Assembly: GCA_019636335.1 (NCBI GenBank)
Contig: JAHBXR010000020.1
Coordinates: 1-64,000 of the forward strand
Direction of reading: 5' to 3'
DNA from: Pirellulales bacterium
GTDB lineage: Bacteria > Planctomycetota > Planctomycetia > Pirellulales > JAEUIK01
DNA length: 64,000 nucleotides
In this document: piece after piece, positions 1 to 9,295 of the stretch
Layout: every line of letters starts with the position of its first letter
How positions within the stretch are numbered: position 1 is the stretch's first letter
The notes under the pieces: generated by a model
What the model was told of the DNA's origin: nothing
Database searches by the model: none
What the model saw: the letters and a program-made list of their open reading frames with translations, nothing else
Program-made: the position numbers and the translations under genes

Positions 1-8
1 ATGAAGAT

Positions 9-1298
9 TTACCGCTTGATACGCGGACTACTCCCCAGAATTGCCAAGAAAAACAGCCCCATCATACTGAGCTTGAGCAGATTGAAACTTGCCTCCTGTA
101 CGTCCTTGCGTTCTTGCGGTGACATTTCCACGGTTGGCGCGATGCCTTCGACCACGATGCTGGCGACAGCGAACAAGGAAAGCAACGCCGTCGCAACGGC
201 AAGGTCACCGCGGCGCGACTTCGGCTGAATTCGATATACAGCCTTTGCGTTGATCACGAGCATAAGAAACAGAAGCATTGACATCGCGCACAACGCTAAA
301 CCGGTGAGCATGCCGAAGATAGCCGAGAGCAGCGCGCCGCCGAGGAAGAACGCCGCCCAATTTGACATCGCGAATTCATCCGGCGAGAGGACCAGTCGGC
401 CATCCGGATGAAAGCGAAGAAACAAGTTTGAAATGGGCTCGCCCGCCCAGGCAAGGTAAAGACCAACCACCGCCACAACGGCTGCGTACACTCCAAAGTC
501 TTGCCAATCTGTGAAGCCCACCACGACCAAGCAAATGATGGCAAACAAGAGAGGCAAAGCTGCCGCAATCAGGCCGCGTCGACTTGGCTTCGCACGACTT
601 GCGTGATGTTGGAATATTAACAATGCTCGGTAGGGCCAGTGTTTGGCTTTGAGCGATTCTACAATCCCTTGACGAGCGTTGTCGTTCATGGGATCGAGCC
701 GTAGAGCCTCGCGAAAATGGACGAGTGCTTCGTCGTCGTGTCCTTCGAGCAACTGCGCCCAACCGCGTACGCTGTGCGCGACCGAACTGTCTGGCGCGTA
801 AGTGAGAGTCTCACGTGTCGCATCGCTCGCGCCAGTGACATCTCCAAGTTGTGTCAGACATGCAGCGCGTAGGTTTGCACATTCTTTGTTGTGCGGATCG
901 CACTCCAAACCTCGCTCAGCAGCGTTCAATGCGTCCTGCCAGTTTCCGCGGTTGATATCGATCATGGCAGCCAGGCCGTAATTCATCGCGTTCGTGGGAT
1001 CGAGTCGTAAGGCCTCGCGCAGAGACGGTATGGCCTCCTGAAACCTTCCCTGCTCGCAGAGTACGAACGACACCATAAAATGCGCGTAAGGAAAGTCGGG
1101 CGCCAACTGTACCGCCGATTTTGCCATTTCGTTCGCTTGGACGAATGCTTCGCGCTTCGTCAGGCACAACGCGAGCAGTGCGTGCGCCAGCGGATCGTCT
1201 GGGACATCTGCCAGCGCGAGCGCGAGTTGCTCTTCCGCCAACGTAAAACGCTGGCGAGACATGAGTATGTGCGCGCGCTCGAGGTATGTGCCCGTCAT
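9..1298 (-). CDS. TPR-repeat integral membrane protein, distal gene of the AAA/TPR operon
   Basis: The protein has 429 residues. Residues 1 to about 235 are tandem tetratricopeptide repeats (for example EALRLDPTNAMNYGLAAM), followed by about six hydrophobic segments between residues 243 and 422. It is a paralogue of the gene just upstream: same length, same repeat phasing, and a shared motif between membrane segments 2 and 3 (NxFLRFxxxGRxxLSxDExxxSNW, residues 291-314). It lies 19 nt downstream of that gene and so is probably the last gene of a three-gene operon headed by a TPR-AAA+ ATPase. It uses visibly more A/T-ending codons than its neighbours, which suggests a faster-evolving or separately acquired copy. 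The TPR part probably binds protein on the cytoplasmic side. No enzymatic function can be assigned. Confidence 0.85.
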   Translation of the reverse strand: MTGTYLERAHILMSRQRFTLAEEQLALALADVPDDPLAHALLALCLTKREAFVQANEMAKSAVQLAPDFPYAHFMVSFVLCEQGRFQEAIPSLREALRLDPTNAMNYGLAAMIDINRGNWQDALNAAERGLECDPHNKECANLRAACLTQLGDVTGASDATRETLTYAPDSSVAHSVRGWAQLLEGHDDEALVHFREALRLDPMNDNARQGIVESLKAKHWPYRALLIFQHHASRAKPSRRGLIAAALPLLFAIICLVVVGFTDWQDFGVYAAVVAVVGLYLAWAGEPISNLFLRFHPDGRLVLSPDEFAMSNWAAFFLGGALLSAIFGMLTGLALCAMSMLLFLMLVINAKAVYRIQPKSRRGDLAVATALLSLFAVASIVVEGIAPTVEMSPQERKDVQEASFNLLKLSMMGLFFLAILGSSPRIKR

Positions 1299-1317
1299 AA
1301 GTCACCCGCTGGCTCGC

Positions 1318-2613
1318 CTAGCGCCGCTCCTCCGTCGAGGCACTGACGTTGGCGACCCAGGTGAAGCCCAGCACACCGAAGCCCCCCAGGGTTGCCAGCA
1401 CGATCGCGATCTTCTCGAAGCCTTCGGCCGCTTGGGGCGAGATCGCCGCGAATTCGGCCGTCAGCTCCGCTGCCGCGGCGCCGAGGCCCACGATCGCCAG
1501 GGCGAACGCCACGCTTCCCATCAGCCAGCGGCGGATGCCGGTGGCCGTCAGGTAGACCATCGACACCACCAGCACGAGGGCCAGGCACACGCCGGTCAGG
1601 ATCAGAAACCCGATCGACCAGCACGCCAACGCCGCGAGGCCGGAAAGGACCGCGCCGACGAGAAAGGCCGCCACCCAGTTCGAGGCGACCGTCTCATCGC
1701 GCGAAAGCGCGTAGCGGCCGTAGCGGTTGAACCGTAGAAAAACATTCGACAACGGAATTCCCGTCCAGGTGAAGTACACGACGAGCGCGTAGGCGACGCC
1801 GAGCAAAACGCCCAGCGGCGCCAGGCCGGGAATCGATTCGGCGGCAGAGCGCACGATGCGCACGCCCACGACCAGTCCGATCACGAAGACCCAGCGTAGC
1901 GCCTTCGTCATGCGTCCCATGTGATAGTAGTAATTGAGCAACAGGCGATAGGGCCAGTAGCGCGCCTTCATGGCATGCACCATGCCTGCTCGTGCGGAGT
2001 CGCTCGTCGGATCGAGGCGCAGCGCCTCGCGAAAGTGCTCGAGCGCCTCTTTGTGATAGCCTTGCGTCAGCAGCGTCCAGCCGCGCGTGGCGTGGGTAAT
2101 CGCGCTGTCGGGCGATTGATGCAGGGCCGCTCCTGTCGCGGCGGCCGCCTGATCGAACTTGCCCAACTGCACGAGCGACATCGAGCGCAGGCTCGCGCAT
2201 TGTTCGTGGTGGGGATCGCAGGCCAGCCCCCGCTCGGCTGCTTCGAGAGCCCCTTGCCAACGGTCGAGGTGATATTCAATGGCGGCGTGCAGACCGTGGA
2301 ACTCGGCCGCAGTGGGATCGAGACGTTGCGCCTCGGCCAGGGGCGCCAGGGCCTCCTTGTAGCGCCGGCGCTCGTAGAGCACGAGGGCCTGGATATAGTG
2401 CGTATACGCGATATCCGGACCCAGGTGGACGGCCGTGCGCGCCAACTGCGTGGCCTCTTTGTAGTCCTCTCGCTTAAGGACGCACAGCGCCAGTAGCGCC
2501 TGCGCAATGGCATCGCTGGGCGTTTCGGCCAGCGCCAGCCGCAACTGTTCTTCCGCCAGAGCGTAGCGGTCCTGCCCCAAGAGCAGCGTGGCTCGTTCGC
2601 GATGGATGCTCAT
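1318..2613 (-). CDS. TPR-repeat integral membrane protein, middle gene of the AAA/TPR operon
   Basis: The protein has 431 residues. The start chosen (MSIHRERA) overlaps the stop of the upstream ATPase gene in an ATGA arrangement, indicating translational coupling; a longer reading frame upstream would lie inside the ATPase gene. Residues 1 to about 230 are tetratricopeptide repeats with canonical ends such as EALRLDPTSDSARAG. The C-terminal half has about six hydrophobic segments. The motif LRFNRYGRYALSRDE between membrane segments is shared with the downstream paralogue, so the pair arose by tandem duplication. The likely role is a membrane-anchored partner or substrate adaptor of the AAA+ ATPase, inferred from coupling only. 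Confidence 0.85.
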   Translation of the reverse strand: MSIHRERATLLLGQDRYALAEEQLRLALAETPSDAIAQALLALCVLKREDYKEATQLARTAVHLGPDIAYTHYIQALVLYERRRYKEALAPLAEAQRLDPTAAEFHGLHAAIEYHLDRWQGALEAAERGLACDPHHEQCASLRSMSLVQLGKFDQAAAATGAALHQSPDSAITHATRGWTLLTQGYHKEALEHFREALRLDPTSDSARAGMVHAMKARYWPYRLLLNYYYHMGRMTKALRWVFVIGLVVGVRIVRSAAESIPGLAPLGVLLGVAYALVVYFTWTGIPLSNVFLRFNRYGRYALSRDETVASNWVAAFLVGAVLSGLAALACWSIGFLILTGVCLALVLVVSMVYLTATGIRRWLMGSVAFALAIVGLGAAAAELTAEFAAISPQAAEGFEKIAIVLATLGGFGVLGFTWVANVSASTEERR

Positions 2614-3953
2614 AACTTCAGGTACTTGAGAATGTCGTCGTAAATGCCTCCCTGGTTCGAGTAGAGGGCATAGTTCCGCGCCGTGGCGAACCACTCCGCC
2701 GTGCTGGGGCGCACCCGTTTGGCGGCGGCGAGCAGGTCTTTCGTCGAGAGTGGCCGCGGCGCGCCGCCGCGCACGGCTGCGTGCAGAATCTCTTCGATCG
2801 CCAGATCGAGCGTGTTCTTGAGATCGGCGCCCGAGAAACCGTCGGTCTTGCGAGCGACGGCATCGTAGTCGATATCGCCCAGCGGCTTGCCGCGGCACAG
2901 CACGCGCAAGATACCGGCCCGCGCCGCGGCATCGGGAGGAGGCACGAAGACGATCCGGTCGAAGCGTCCCGGCCGGCGAAAGGCATTGTCGAGGTGCCAG
3001 GGGGCGTTCGTCGCGCCGAGAATCAACACGCCGTCATTCGACGAATCGACGCCATCCAACTCAGCGAGAAACTGGTTGATGAGTTGCCGGCCCGCGCTTT
3101 GCCGCATATCGGTGCGGCTGGCTCCCAGGGCGTCGATCTCGTCGAAGAAAAGGACGCAGGGCTGCTGGCGACGCGCGCGCTCGAACAACTCGTGCAGGTT
3201 GCGTTCGCTATTGCCGAACCACATCTCGAGCACGTCGTTGATACCAACGGCGAGAAATTCGGCCTTGATCTCTCCCGCCGTCGCGCGGGCCAGGTATGTC
3301 TTTCCACAGCCCGGCGGTCCGTACATCAAGATGCCGCCGCCGACGGGCTTGCCATAGGCGCGGAACATCTCGGCATGTTCGATCGGGTAGATGATCTTCA
3401 GCCGGATCTCTTCCTTCAGGGGCTCCATGCCACCGACGTCGTTGAAATTGATCTGCGGACGCTCGGCTACCCGCTCGATCGACGACGCGGCGTCGGTGTC
3501 GCGCCCCAGGCGAATGCGGCCGTCGGCGAGTTCATCCTCGGGCTGGGCATCGATGCCGAGCTGCGCGGCGAGCTCTTCATCACGCGCGGTCGGGTCGACC
3601 TGTTGCGCCTGGCGGTAGTGCGTCACGGCGCGCTGAACATCCCCTTCGCTCAAGAGGAACCGGGCATAGAGCAGGTGCGCCGCGGCGGGGGGCTGCGGCA
3701 GCTTCAGCAAGTCTTCGACGATGACCAGCGCGTGCGAGTGCTTGCCTTGCTGATTGAATGCCCGGGCCAGCCCCAGCTTGAGCCCGGCATCGTTCGGCGA
3801 GGTTCCGAGCGCGGCGCGATACTCGACCTCGGCCTCATCGCCGCGCCCCAGGCCCAGCAAGCTTTCAGCAAGATGCTGCCGGAGCGGGACATTATCGGGC
3901 GAAACACTCACCGCCGCGCGCAAGGCACGAATCGCATCGTCGGACGTGGCCAT
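2610..3953 (-). CDS. TPR-AAA+ ATPase (VPS4/CDC48-like AAA domain)
   Basis: The protein has 447 residues. Residues 1-125 are TPR-like helical repeats. Residues about 168-400 form a classical AAA domain: NDVGGMEPLKEEI, Walker A GPPGCGKT (212-219), Walker B VLFFDEID (267-274), sensor-1 Asn in GATNAP (N316) and arginine fingers in RRPGRFDR (R326, R327, R330). The C-terminal region has the alpha-helical lid (GFSGADLKN). The sequence type resembles the VPS4/katanin/CDC48 group of AAA unfoldases rather than FtsH, because there is no membrane anchor or protease domain. An N-terminal TPR in place of an MIT or N domain is unusual. It heads an operon with two TPR membrane proteins and may extract or remodel membrane-bound complexes; that role is inference. 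Confidence 0.9.
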   Translation of the reverse strand: MATSDDAIRALRAAVSVSPDNVPLRQHLAESLLGLGRGDEAEVEYRAALGTSPNDAGLKLGLARAFNQQGKHSHALVIVEDLLKLPQPPAAAHLLYARFLLSEGDVQRAVTHYRQAQQVDPTARDEELAAQLGIDAQPEDELADGRIRLGRDTDAASSIERVAERPQINFNDVGGMEPLKEEIRLKIIYPIEHAEMFRAYGKPVGGGILMYGPPGCGKTYLARATAGEIKAEFLAVGINDVLEMWFGNSERNLHELFERARRQQPCVLFFDEIDALGASRTDMRQSAGRQLINQFLAELDGVDSSNDGVLILGATNAPWHLDNAFRRPGRFDRIVFVPPPDAAARAGILRVLCRGKPLGDIDYDAVARKTDGFSGADLKNTLDLAIEEILHAAVRGGAPRPLSTKDLLAAAKRVRPSTAEWFATARNYALYSNQGGIYDDILKYLKL

Positions 3954-4132
3954 CGTTTACCCCATTTTCGCGACGCGTGGCTCAGGCGAGTTACGCGTCG
4001 CGGCTCGTTGGTGCCAAACAGAGTTGAGCCATCATTCTCGGCGAGCAACAAGGTGGGGGCAAGTTTTTTGCCGGGGCCTGCTCGAAGGGCCTGCACGTCG
4101 AAGAGGCGATGGGCACCAAAGCAAAGTCCACA

Positions 4133-4219
4133 GATCCTCTTGTTGCTGCGCAACACCGACGATGGTGCGACTTGTTGTCCTATCAGTGTCAGATCGCGCC
4201 GCACCATCGTCGCTGCTAC
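4133..4219 (-). repeat. REP-like hairpin element, family 2, copy 1
   Basis: Read on the minus strand, this 87-bp element starts GTAGCAGCGA, forms a stem with 13-bp perfect arms (4200-4212 with 4157-4169), then a second small hairpin TGTTGC-GCA-GCAACA, and ends AAGAGGATC. Three further copies occur at 50689-50776, 50814-50900 and 61663-61748. It fills most of the 296-bp gap between the AAA ATPase start and the end of the carbon-nitrogen hydrolase; no gene is seen in that gap. Confidence 0.75.
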
Positions 4220-4249
4220 CCCACCCGGTGTGGACGACTTGTAATCTGC

Positions 4250-5170
4250 TTACTCTTCGATGATGCGGACGCGCTCGATTCCCGCGCGCCACCAGTCGGC
4301 GAGCGTGCCGCGGTCGAGGCTTAATCGCGCTTGTTTGCCCGTTGCTCTTTCGAGTTCGAGCGTGCCGAGGAGGACGTCTTCGCCGAAGAGGCTCGCCTCG
4401 CCGATCAGATTGCCATCCGGGGCGATGAGGCGGCTTTGCCCGTGCGAGCCGGTGGCGTCCTCGTTGGCCGGCGCGTTGGCGTGGACGATGTAGACCGTGT
4501 TCTCGACGGCGCGAGCCTGAATCTGCGCGCGATACGGGGCGAGCTTCGACTCCTGCTTCAAGCCTGATTCGTGCGACAGGTAGAACACGACGCGCGAGCC
4601 CGCCAGCACCGGCAGACGCACGAGCTCGGGATAACGCTCGTCGTGGCAGATGATGATCGAGGCTGGAATGCCGTCGATCTTGAAGACCGAGAGGTGATCG
4701 CCCGCCGTGGGCCACGACTCGGCAAGCTGCAGCTTGTGGTAGCGCTCGATCACCTTACCCGTGGGAGCGAGGACGACGGCGGAGTTGTAGAGCTTATCGC
4801 CGTCGCGCCAGGGCGTACCGATGATGGCGTAGATCTCGTGCCTGCGGCAGGACTCGGCCACCTGGCGTTCGGCATCAGCGAGTTGTTCGGGAGTAAAGGC
4901 CCGCATCGTCTGGGCGTCGAAGTAGCCGGTCAGTGCGCACTCGGGAAAGACCGCGACGCGGGCGCCCGCCTTGGCCGCGCGGGCGAGATAACCATCGATC
5001 GCGCGCAGGTTGGCTGCCAGGTCGCGCGAAGAGCGCATCTGCACGGCGGCCACGCGGAGTGTTGTCGGCATCGTCGCCGCTACCGCAGCAGGTTCTTCAC
5101 CCCGTAACCGTGGCGTCCAGGTGGCGACGACGATCAAAAGCAACACAATCGGTCGGAGTCGATGGCTCAT
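4250..5170 (-). CDS. Secreted carbon-nitrogen hydrolase (nitrilase superfamily)
   Basis: The protein has 306 residues with an N-terminal signal peptide (residues 1 to about 24, LIVVATWTPRLRG). The nitrilase-superfamily catalytic triad is present: Glu77 in FPECALTGY, Lys146 in YHKLQL and Cys175 in IICHDERYP. The family hydrolyses non-peptide C-N bonds in amides, nitriles or carbamoyl groups; the substrate cannot be told from sequence. The start codon overlaps the stop of the upstream secreted esterase by one base (TGATG), so the two are translationally coupled and probably act on the same exported substrate. The signal peptide is unusual because most members of this superfamily are cytoplasmic. 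Confidence 0.85.
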   Translation of the reverse strand: MSHRLRPIVLLLIVVATWTPRLRGEEPAAVAATMPTTLRVAAVQMRSSRDLAANLRAIDGYLARAAKAGARVAVFPECALTGYFDAQTMRAFTPEQLADAERQVAESCRRHEIYAIIGTPWRDGDKLYNSAVVLAPTGKVIERYHKLQLAESWPTAGDHLSVFKIDGIPASIIICHDERYPELVRLPVLAGSRVVFYLSHESGLKQESKLAPYRAQIQARAVENTVYIVHANAPANEDATGSHGQSRLIAPDGNLIGEASLFGEDVLLGTLELERATGKQARLSLDRGTLADWWRAGIERVRIIEE

Positions 5171-7167
5171 CAGTCACCCGCCTCGAGCGCCGTGGGCGAA
5201 GTGGACTTGCGATAGATTACCTGGCACGGCTTGGCCAGCTCGATGAAGTCGTGGATGTCGCCTTGCGCGAAGAGGCCGAAGCAGAAGAGCTCAGGATATT
5301 TATCGACCGACCAGTTGTTGTCGATGATTTCGCGCAGGCTGACGAGCGCCGTGGAGAGCTCGAGTTGCTTCGGCCGTTCGCTTTCGTCGCCGGCGGCCAC
5401 GGCCACGACGGCGCTCAGACCGATCCGCGGACCGACGGTGATGAGACGCTCGACCGGCGCGCCAAACTTCTGGCTCGCCCAGCGCGAGACCGCCTGGAGC
5501 TGATCGGCCTGCACGCCCAGGGGGCGCGAGCCGACCGACGAGACGAGCAGCGCGAAGAGGAAACCGCGGTCTTCGATCTTCGACTCGCCGAGATAAAACG
5601 GGTCGACCGCCAGGACACGCTGGTCGTCGTCGAGCAGACGATGGATCTGGTCGGTCATTTCCGCGCGACCTGTGTCGGCGGCGACGAGCGCGGTGCTCTT
5701 CGGCTCGCCGCGCGAGAGCTCGACCACCGGCACGGTCCAGTCCTCGGCCAGCACGATGCGCCAGAACCGAGCCTGCGTTGTGCCCAGCGTTTGCTCGCCG
5801 ACCAGTTCAGCCTGGGGCATGTAGTCGTTCAGACGAGCCGTGCGCGCGAGCGTTGCCGGGGTGAGCTTGGGTTGCACCGGACCATCGCTGAACGGATCCT
5901 CGATCCCTTCCATCAAGTTCTTGGCCAGCTTGTGGAAGTCGAGATTCTCTTCGGGCAAGGACACGGCCAATTCTTCAGCGGACTTTACTTCGCTCTCGGA
6001 ATCGATCTCCGCAGCGTTGAACGCAGGGTCGCCCGCGTAAAAATGATCGCCGAGCATCTGGTAGAAGGCCTCACGGTTCTCGCGCTCGAAGTTGTGCGTG
6101 CCGGGCACATGGTTCACGTGCGAGCGCAATCGCGAGCCGACCCCCGCCCGTTCGAAGATCGGGCTGGCCGATTCCAACAGCGGCGGCAGCGCGTGCCCCG
6201 AGGCAAAGCAGCAATCGTCCTTCGCGTTGAAGGTGAGCAGCGTCGGCCGCGGCGCACGCAGGGCCGTCAGATGGGTGTAATCGGCCAATTGAGCAAGATC
6301 GGTGGGCGTTTGTTCCGAATCGCCCAGGTCGGAAAAGAACTGCACGCGTGTCTTGTAGCTCGAGTAGCCGGCGACTGGATTCGAGAGCGTGACGCGGCGA
6401 TCGAGCGCGCTGAAGAGGATGGTCTGCCAGCCGCCGCCCGAGAGGCCCGCCATCGCCACGCGATCGACGTCGGCATGCGGATGATCGAGGAGTAGATCGA
6501 GGGCGCGTTCGATGGCGAGGTAGAAGGGAGCAAGTCCGCTCACGCCGCAGAGGTCGAGCTGATTCATGCGGTAGTGAACGAAGCCCTCGCCCTGGAGCTG
6601 CCCCATGTTCAGCCATTCGACGTTCAGCGCGAGCATGCCACGCTGGGCCAGGTTGATGCAGCGGATTTGTTTATAGGGGGCGGCTTTGCCTTTGCTGTCG
6701 TGGCCGTTCACGTTGAGCACGACCGGCACGCGCCCCGTCAGGTTTTCCGGCTCGTAGAGCAAGGCGGGAATCCACAGGCCGGGCAAGGCCTCGTAACGCA
6801 GCTTGCGAATCTTGTAGCCGGGGCCGCCGGCGATCGTGTCGAACCATTCGATCTTGCGCGCGGGACTGCGCCAGTCGGCGGGGACCCCTCGAAAGACGAT
6901 CTCGGCCAGCACGCGCTCGCGCAGCGTTTCAGCCTCGCGCTGCCAGTTGCTCCACGAGGTCTGGGGCGGCAAGGTGGCGATGCGCCGCTCGCAGTACCTC
7001 TGCACCTCGCGCAGCGATTGATCCTCGTCGAGGATCGGCCGCGCGAGCAGGGTCCGCACGTCGGTAGCGGGATCGGCAGGCTCATCGGCCACGACCCAGG
7101 CGCTGGCAGAGAACAACAAAGAAAACACGATCGGGGCGAAACGATAACGCCACGAGAATTGGTACAT
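5170..7167 (-). CDS. Secreted alpha/beta-hydrolase (acetyl xylan esterase/Abhydrolase_7-like), two hydrolase-like halves
   Basis: The protein has 665 residues from an ATG at 7167, chosen because GAGGAA lies 8 nt upstream and a signal peptide (WRYRFAPIVFSLLFSASAWV) follows at once; an in-frame ATG 66 nt further upstream lacks both. The first half has an alpha/beta-hydrolase fold with nucleophile Ser243 in GLSGGGW, an acidic stretch NAKDDCC and His in PGTHNF. Residues about 430-665 look like a second hydrolase domain (DPFYLGES, TVGPRIGLSAVV) in which the GxSxG nucleophile is not evident, so it may be structural. Secreted esterases of this type are expanded in planctomycetes, where they are thought to deacylate polysaccharides. 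It is co-transcribed with the downstream C-N hydrolase. Confidence 0.8.
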   Translation of the reverse strand: MYQFSWRYRFAPIVFSLLFSASAWVVADEPADPATDVRTLLARPILDEDQSLREVQRYCERRIATLPPQTSWSNWQREAETLRERVLAEIVFRGVPADWRSPARKIEWFDTIAGGPGYKIRKLRYEALPGLWIPALLYEPENLTGRVPVVLNVNGHDSKGKAAPYKQIRCINLAQRGMLALNVEWLNMGQLQGEGFVHYRMNQLDLCGVSGLAPFYLAIERALDLLLDHPHADVDRVAMAGLSGGGWQTILFSALDRRVTLSNPVAGYSSYKTRVQFFSDLGDSEQTPTDLAQLADYTHLTALRAPRPTLLTFNAKDDCCFASGHALPPLLESASPIFERAGVGSRLRSHVNHVPGTHNFERENREAFYQMLGDHFYAGDPAFNAAEIDSESEVKSAEELAVSLPEENLDFHKLAKNLMEGIEDPFSDGPVQPKLTPATLARTARLNDYMPQAELVGEQTLGTTQARFWRIVLAEDWTVPVVELSRGEPKSTALVAADTGRAEMTDQIHRLLDDDQRVLAVDPFYLGESKIEDRGFLFALLVSSVGSRPLGVQADQLQAVSRWASQKFGAPVERLITVGPRIGLSAVVAVAAGDESERPKQLELSTALVSLREIIDNNWSVDKYPELFCFGLFAQGDIHDFIELAKPCQVIYRKSTSPTALEAGD

Positions 7168-7364
7168 CGTTTGTTCCTCAAGTGCCATGTGCGAAGGCCG
7201 GCCGGGTCGAAGGCCACCATCGCCGGAAAACAAGCTCGGTTCAAGTGCCGGCTACCGGAAATCCAGACACTGGCACTAGGCCTCGCGGTGGCACACAATA
7301 TTCCGCAGGCAAAGCGGCCCACCAATTACGAATCCAGTCACATGCTCGCACGAGGAGTCCGACG

Positions 7365-8165
7365 GTGGTGAACTATCTGGCCTGGGGTCTATTGGCGCTC
7401 GTCGTGGGGGCGGATCCCACGGAGGAGGCCGTTGCGCGGTTCGAAGAGCGCGAGATCAAGTTCACCGGAGGCGAGTATACCGACGAGGTGTTTCGCTATC
7501 GCGTGCTGAAGCCCGAGCGGATCGAGCCGGGCAAAAAGTATCCCGTGGTGCTCTTTCTCCACGGGGCGGGAGAACGGGGAAGCGACAATCGCAAGCAATT
7601 GGCGTATCTGCCTGAGTGGATGTCGGACGAGGAGCATCGCGAGAAGTATCCTTGCTTCCTCGTCGCGCCGCAATGTCGCACGAATCGATGGTGGATCAAC
7701 CCGAATCAATTTCTCTCCACCAAGGGGGAGATCGTCCCGCTGAGCACTCAACTCGAGGCGGCCTTGACGGCGTTCAAGCAGGTGCTGGCCGACGAGCCGA
7801 TCGATCGGGAGCGCATTTACCTGACGGGCATCTCGATGGGAGGGTTTGGCTCGTGGGCCGTCGCGGGCGAGTATCCGCGGAGCTTTGCCGCCGTAGCGCC
7901 GATCTGCGGCGGCGGGCGAACGCAACAGGCCGAGAAGCTGGTCGGTGTGCCGCTGTGGGCCTTCCACGGCGATGCCGACCCCGTGGTGCCGGTCGCGAGA
8001 ACGCGGATGTTGATCGAAGCGCTGCGCGCGGCGGGAGGAGATCCGAAATACACGGAGTTCCCCGGTGTGGCGCACGACAGTTGGACGCCGGCCTATACTG
8101 ACCCGACGGGGCTGATCCCCTGGATGTTCGAGCAGAAGAGCGACAAGCTGGAACCGTTGCCGTGA
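7365..8165 (+). CDS. Secreted phospholipase/carboxylesterase-type alpha/beta-hydrolase
   Basis: The start is GTG at 7365, with GAGGAG 8 nt upstream and a hydrophobic leader (LAWGLLALVVGA) directly after; the frame stays open further upstream but carries no signal peptide or plausible start. The protein has 266 residues. The catalytic triad is readable: Ser157 in GISMGGFGS, Asp205 in HGDADPVVP and His237 in PGVAHDSW, with an oxyanion region FLHGAGERG. It resembles the secreted esterase/prolyl-oligopeptidase-like hydrolases common in planctomycetes. It is the first gene of a five-gene operon, and its stop overlaps the next start (GTGA). The 197-bp divergent gap to the minus-strand esterase probably holds promoters for both directions. 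Confidence 0.85.
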   Translation: MVNYLAWGLLALVVGADPTEEAVARFEEREIKFTGGEYTDEVFRYRVLKPERIEPGKKYPVVLFLHGAGERGSDNRKQLAYLPEWMSDEEHREKYPCFLVAPQCRTNRWWINPNQFLSTKGEIVPLSTQLEAALTAFKQVLADEPIDRERIYLTGISMGGFGSWAVAGEYPRSFAAVAPICGGGRTQQAEKLVGVPLWAFHGDADPVVPVARTRMLIEALRAAGGDPKYTEFPGVAHDSWTPAYTDPTGLIPWMFEQKSDKLEPLP

Positions 8166-9244
8166 ATAAAACACAACCGATGATCTACGGCGCCTCGGGA
8201 TATACGGGGCGGTTGATTGCGCGCGAGGCGGTGCGGCGCGGGCTGCGGCCGATTCTTGCCGGGCGTAGCCTCGAGTCGTTCGCGGCGCTGGCGAAGGAAC
8301 TCGATTGCCCGACCCGCGTCTTTTCGCTCGACCGGCCGGAGGAGATCGCCGGCGCGCTGGGCGATGTGGCGGCGGTGGCCCACTGCGCGGGGCCCTTCAG
8401 CGCGACGGCCCGCCCGATGATGGACGCCTGCATCGCCTCGCAAACCCATTACCTCGACATCACCGGCGAGATCGACGTGATCGAAGCGGGGCACGAACTG
8501 CACGAGCGCGCCGCCGCGGCCGGCATCGCCCTGATGCCCGCCGTCGGCTTCGATGTCGTGCCGAGCGATTGCCTGGCCGCCACGCTGGCGGCCGAATTGC
8601 CGAATGCCACGTTGCTGCAGCTCGCGTTCACTGGCACAGGGGGCTTCAGTCCCGGCACGGCCAAGACGATGGTCGAAGGGTTGCCCCACGGAGGCAAGGC
8701 ACGCATTAACGGCAAGCTCGAGCGTGTGCCGCCGGCCTGGAAGACGCGCGAGATTCCCTTCCGCACCGGCACGCAGACGGGCGTGACGATTCCCTGGGGG
8801 GATGTCGCGTCGGCCTACTATTCGACCGGCATTCCGAACATCGAGGTGTACCTGTCCGATCCTGGGTTCAAGCCGAAGCATATGCACCGGCTGCGCTGGC
8901 TGATGCCCTTGTTGGGGATCGGGCTCGTGCAGCGTTTCTTGAAGCGCTTCATCGAGAAGCGCGTGCCGGGGCCGTCGGACCGCGCGCGGGAAAACAGTCG
9001 CTCGTCCCTCTGGGGGCGCGTGGAAGATGCCCAAGGCAAGGCCGTCGAGGCGACGCTCGAGACGCTCGGGGGCTATCCGCTGACCGTGCTGACCACCGTG
9101 ACGGTGTTGGAGAAGGTGCTCGCCGGCGAAGGCCCGCGCGGGTATGCGACGCCGGCGATGGCCTTTGGCAAGGATTTTATTCTGACGATGCCGGCGACCG
9201 ATCTCCGCATCGAGCGGGCAGCTCAGGCGACGGCTCATCCCTGA
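8162..9244 (+). CDS. Saccharopine dehydrogenase family NAD(P)-binding protein
   Basis: The protein has 360 residues and a GTG start overlapping the previous stop by 4 nt. The N-terminus has a Rossmann dinucleotide site (GASGYTGRLIAREAVRRG), followed by the family's conserved stretch SQTHYLDITGE. This branch of the saccharopine dehydrogenase-like family also includes trans-acting enoyl reductases; the reaction here is unknown, and lysine metabolism should not be assumed. No signal peptide is seen, so it is cytoplasmic. Its position between secreted hydrolases suggests metabolism of a released product. The coupling to the gene before it is strong; 51 nt separate it from the sialidase-like gene after it. 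Confidence 0.8.
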   Translation: MNKTQPMIYGASGYTGRLIAREAVRRGLRPILAGRSLESFAALAKELDCPTRVFSLDRPEEIAGALGDVAAVAHCAGPFSATARPMMDACIASQTHYLDITGEIDVIEAGHELHERAAAAGIALMPAVGFDVVPSDCLAATLAAELPNATLLQLAFTGTGGFSPGTAKTMVEGLPHGGKARINGKLERVPPAWKTREIPFRTGTQTGVTIPWGDVASAYYSTGIPNIEVYLSDPGFKPKHMHRLRWLMPLLGIGLVQRFLKRFIEKRVPGPSDRARENSRSSLWGRVEDAQGKAVEATLETLGGYPLTVLTTVTVLEKVLAGEGPRGYATPAMAFGKDFILTMPATDLRIERAAQATAHP

Positions 9245-9295
9245 TTCGCTCGCACGTTCATTCACCGAAACCATCAACTCGATCAGATAATTACC

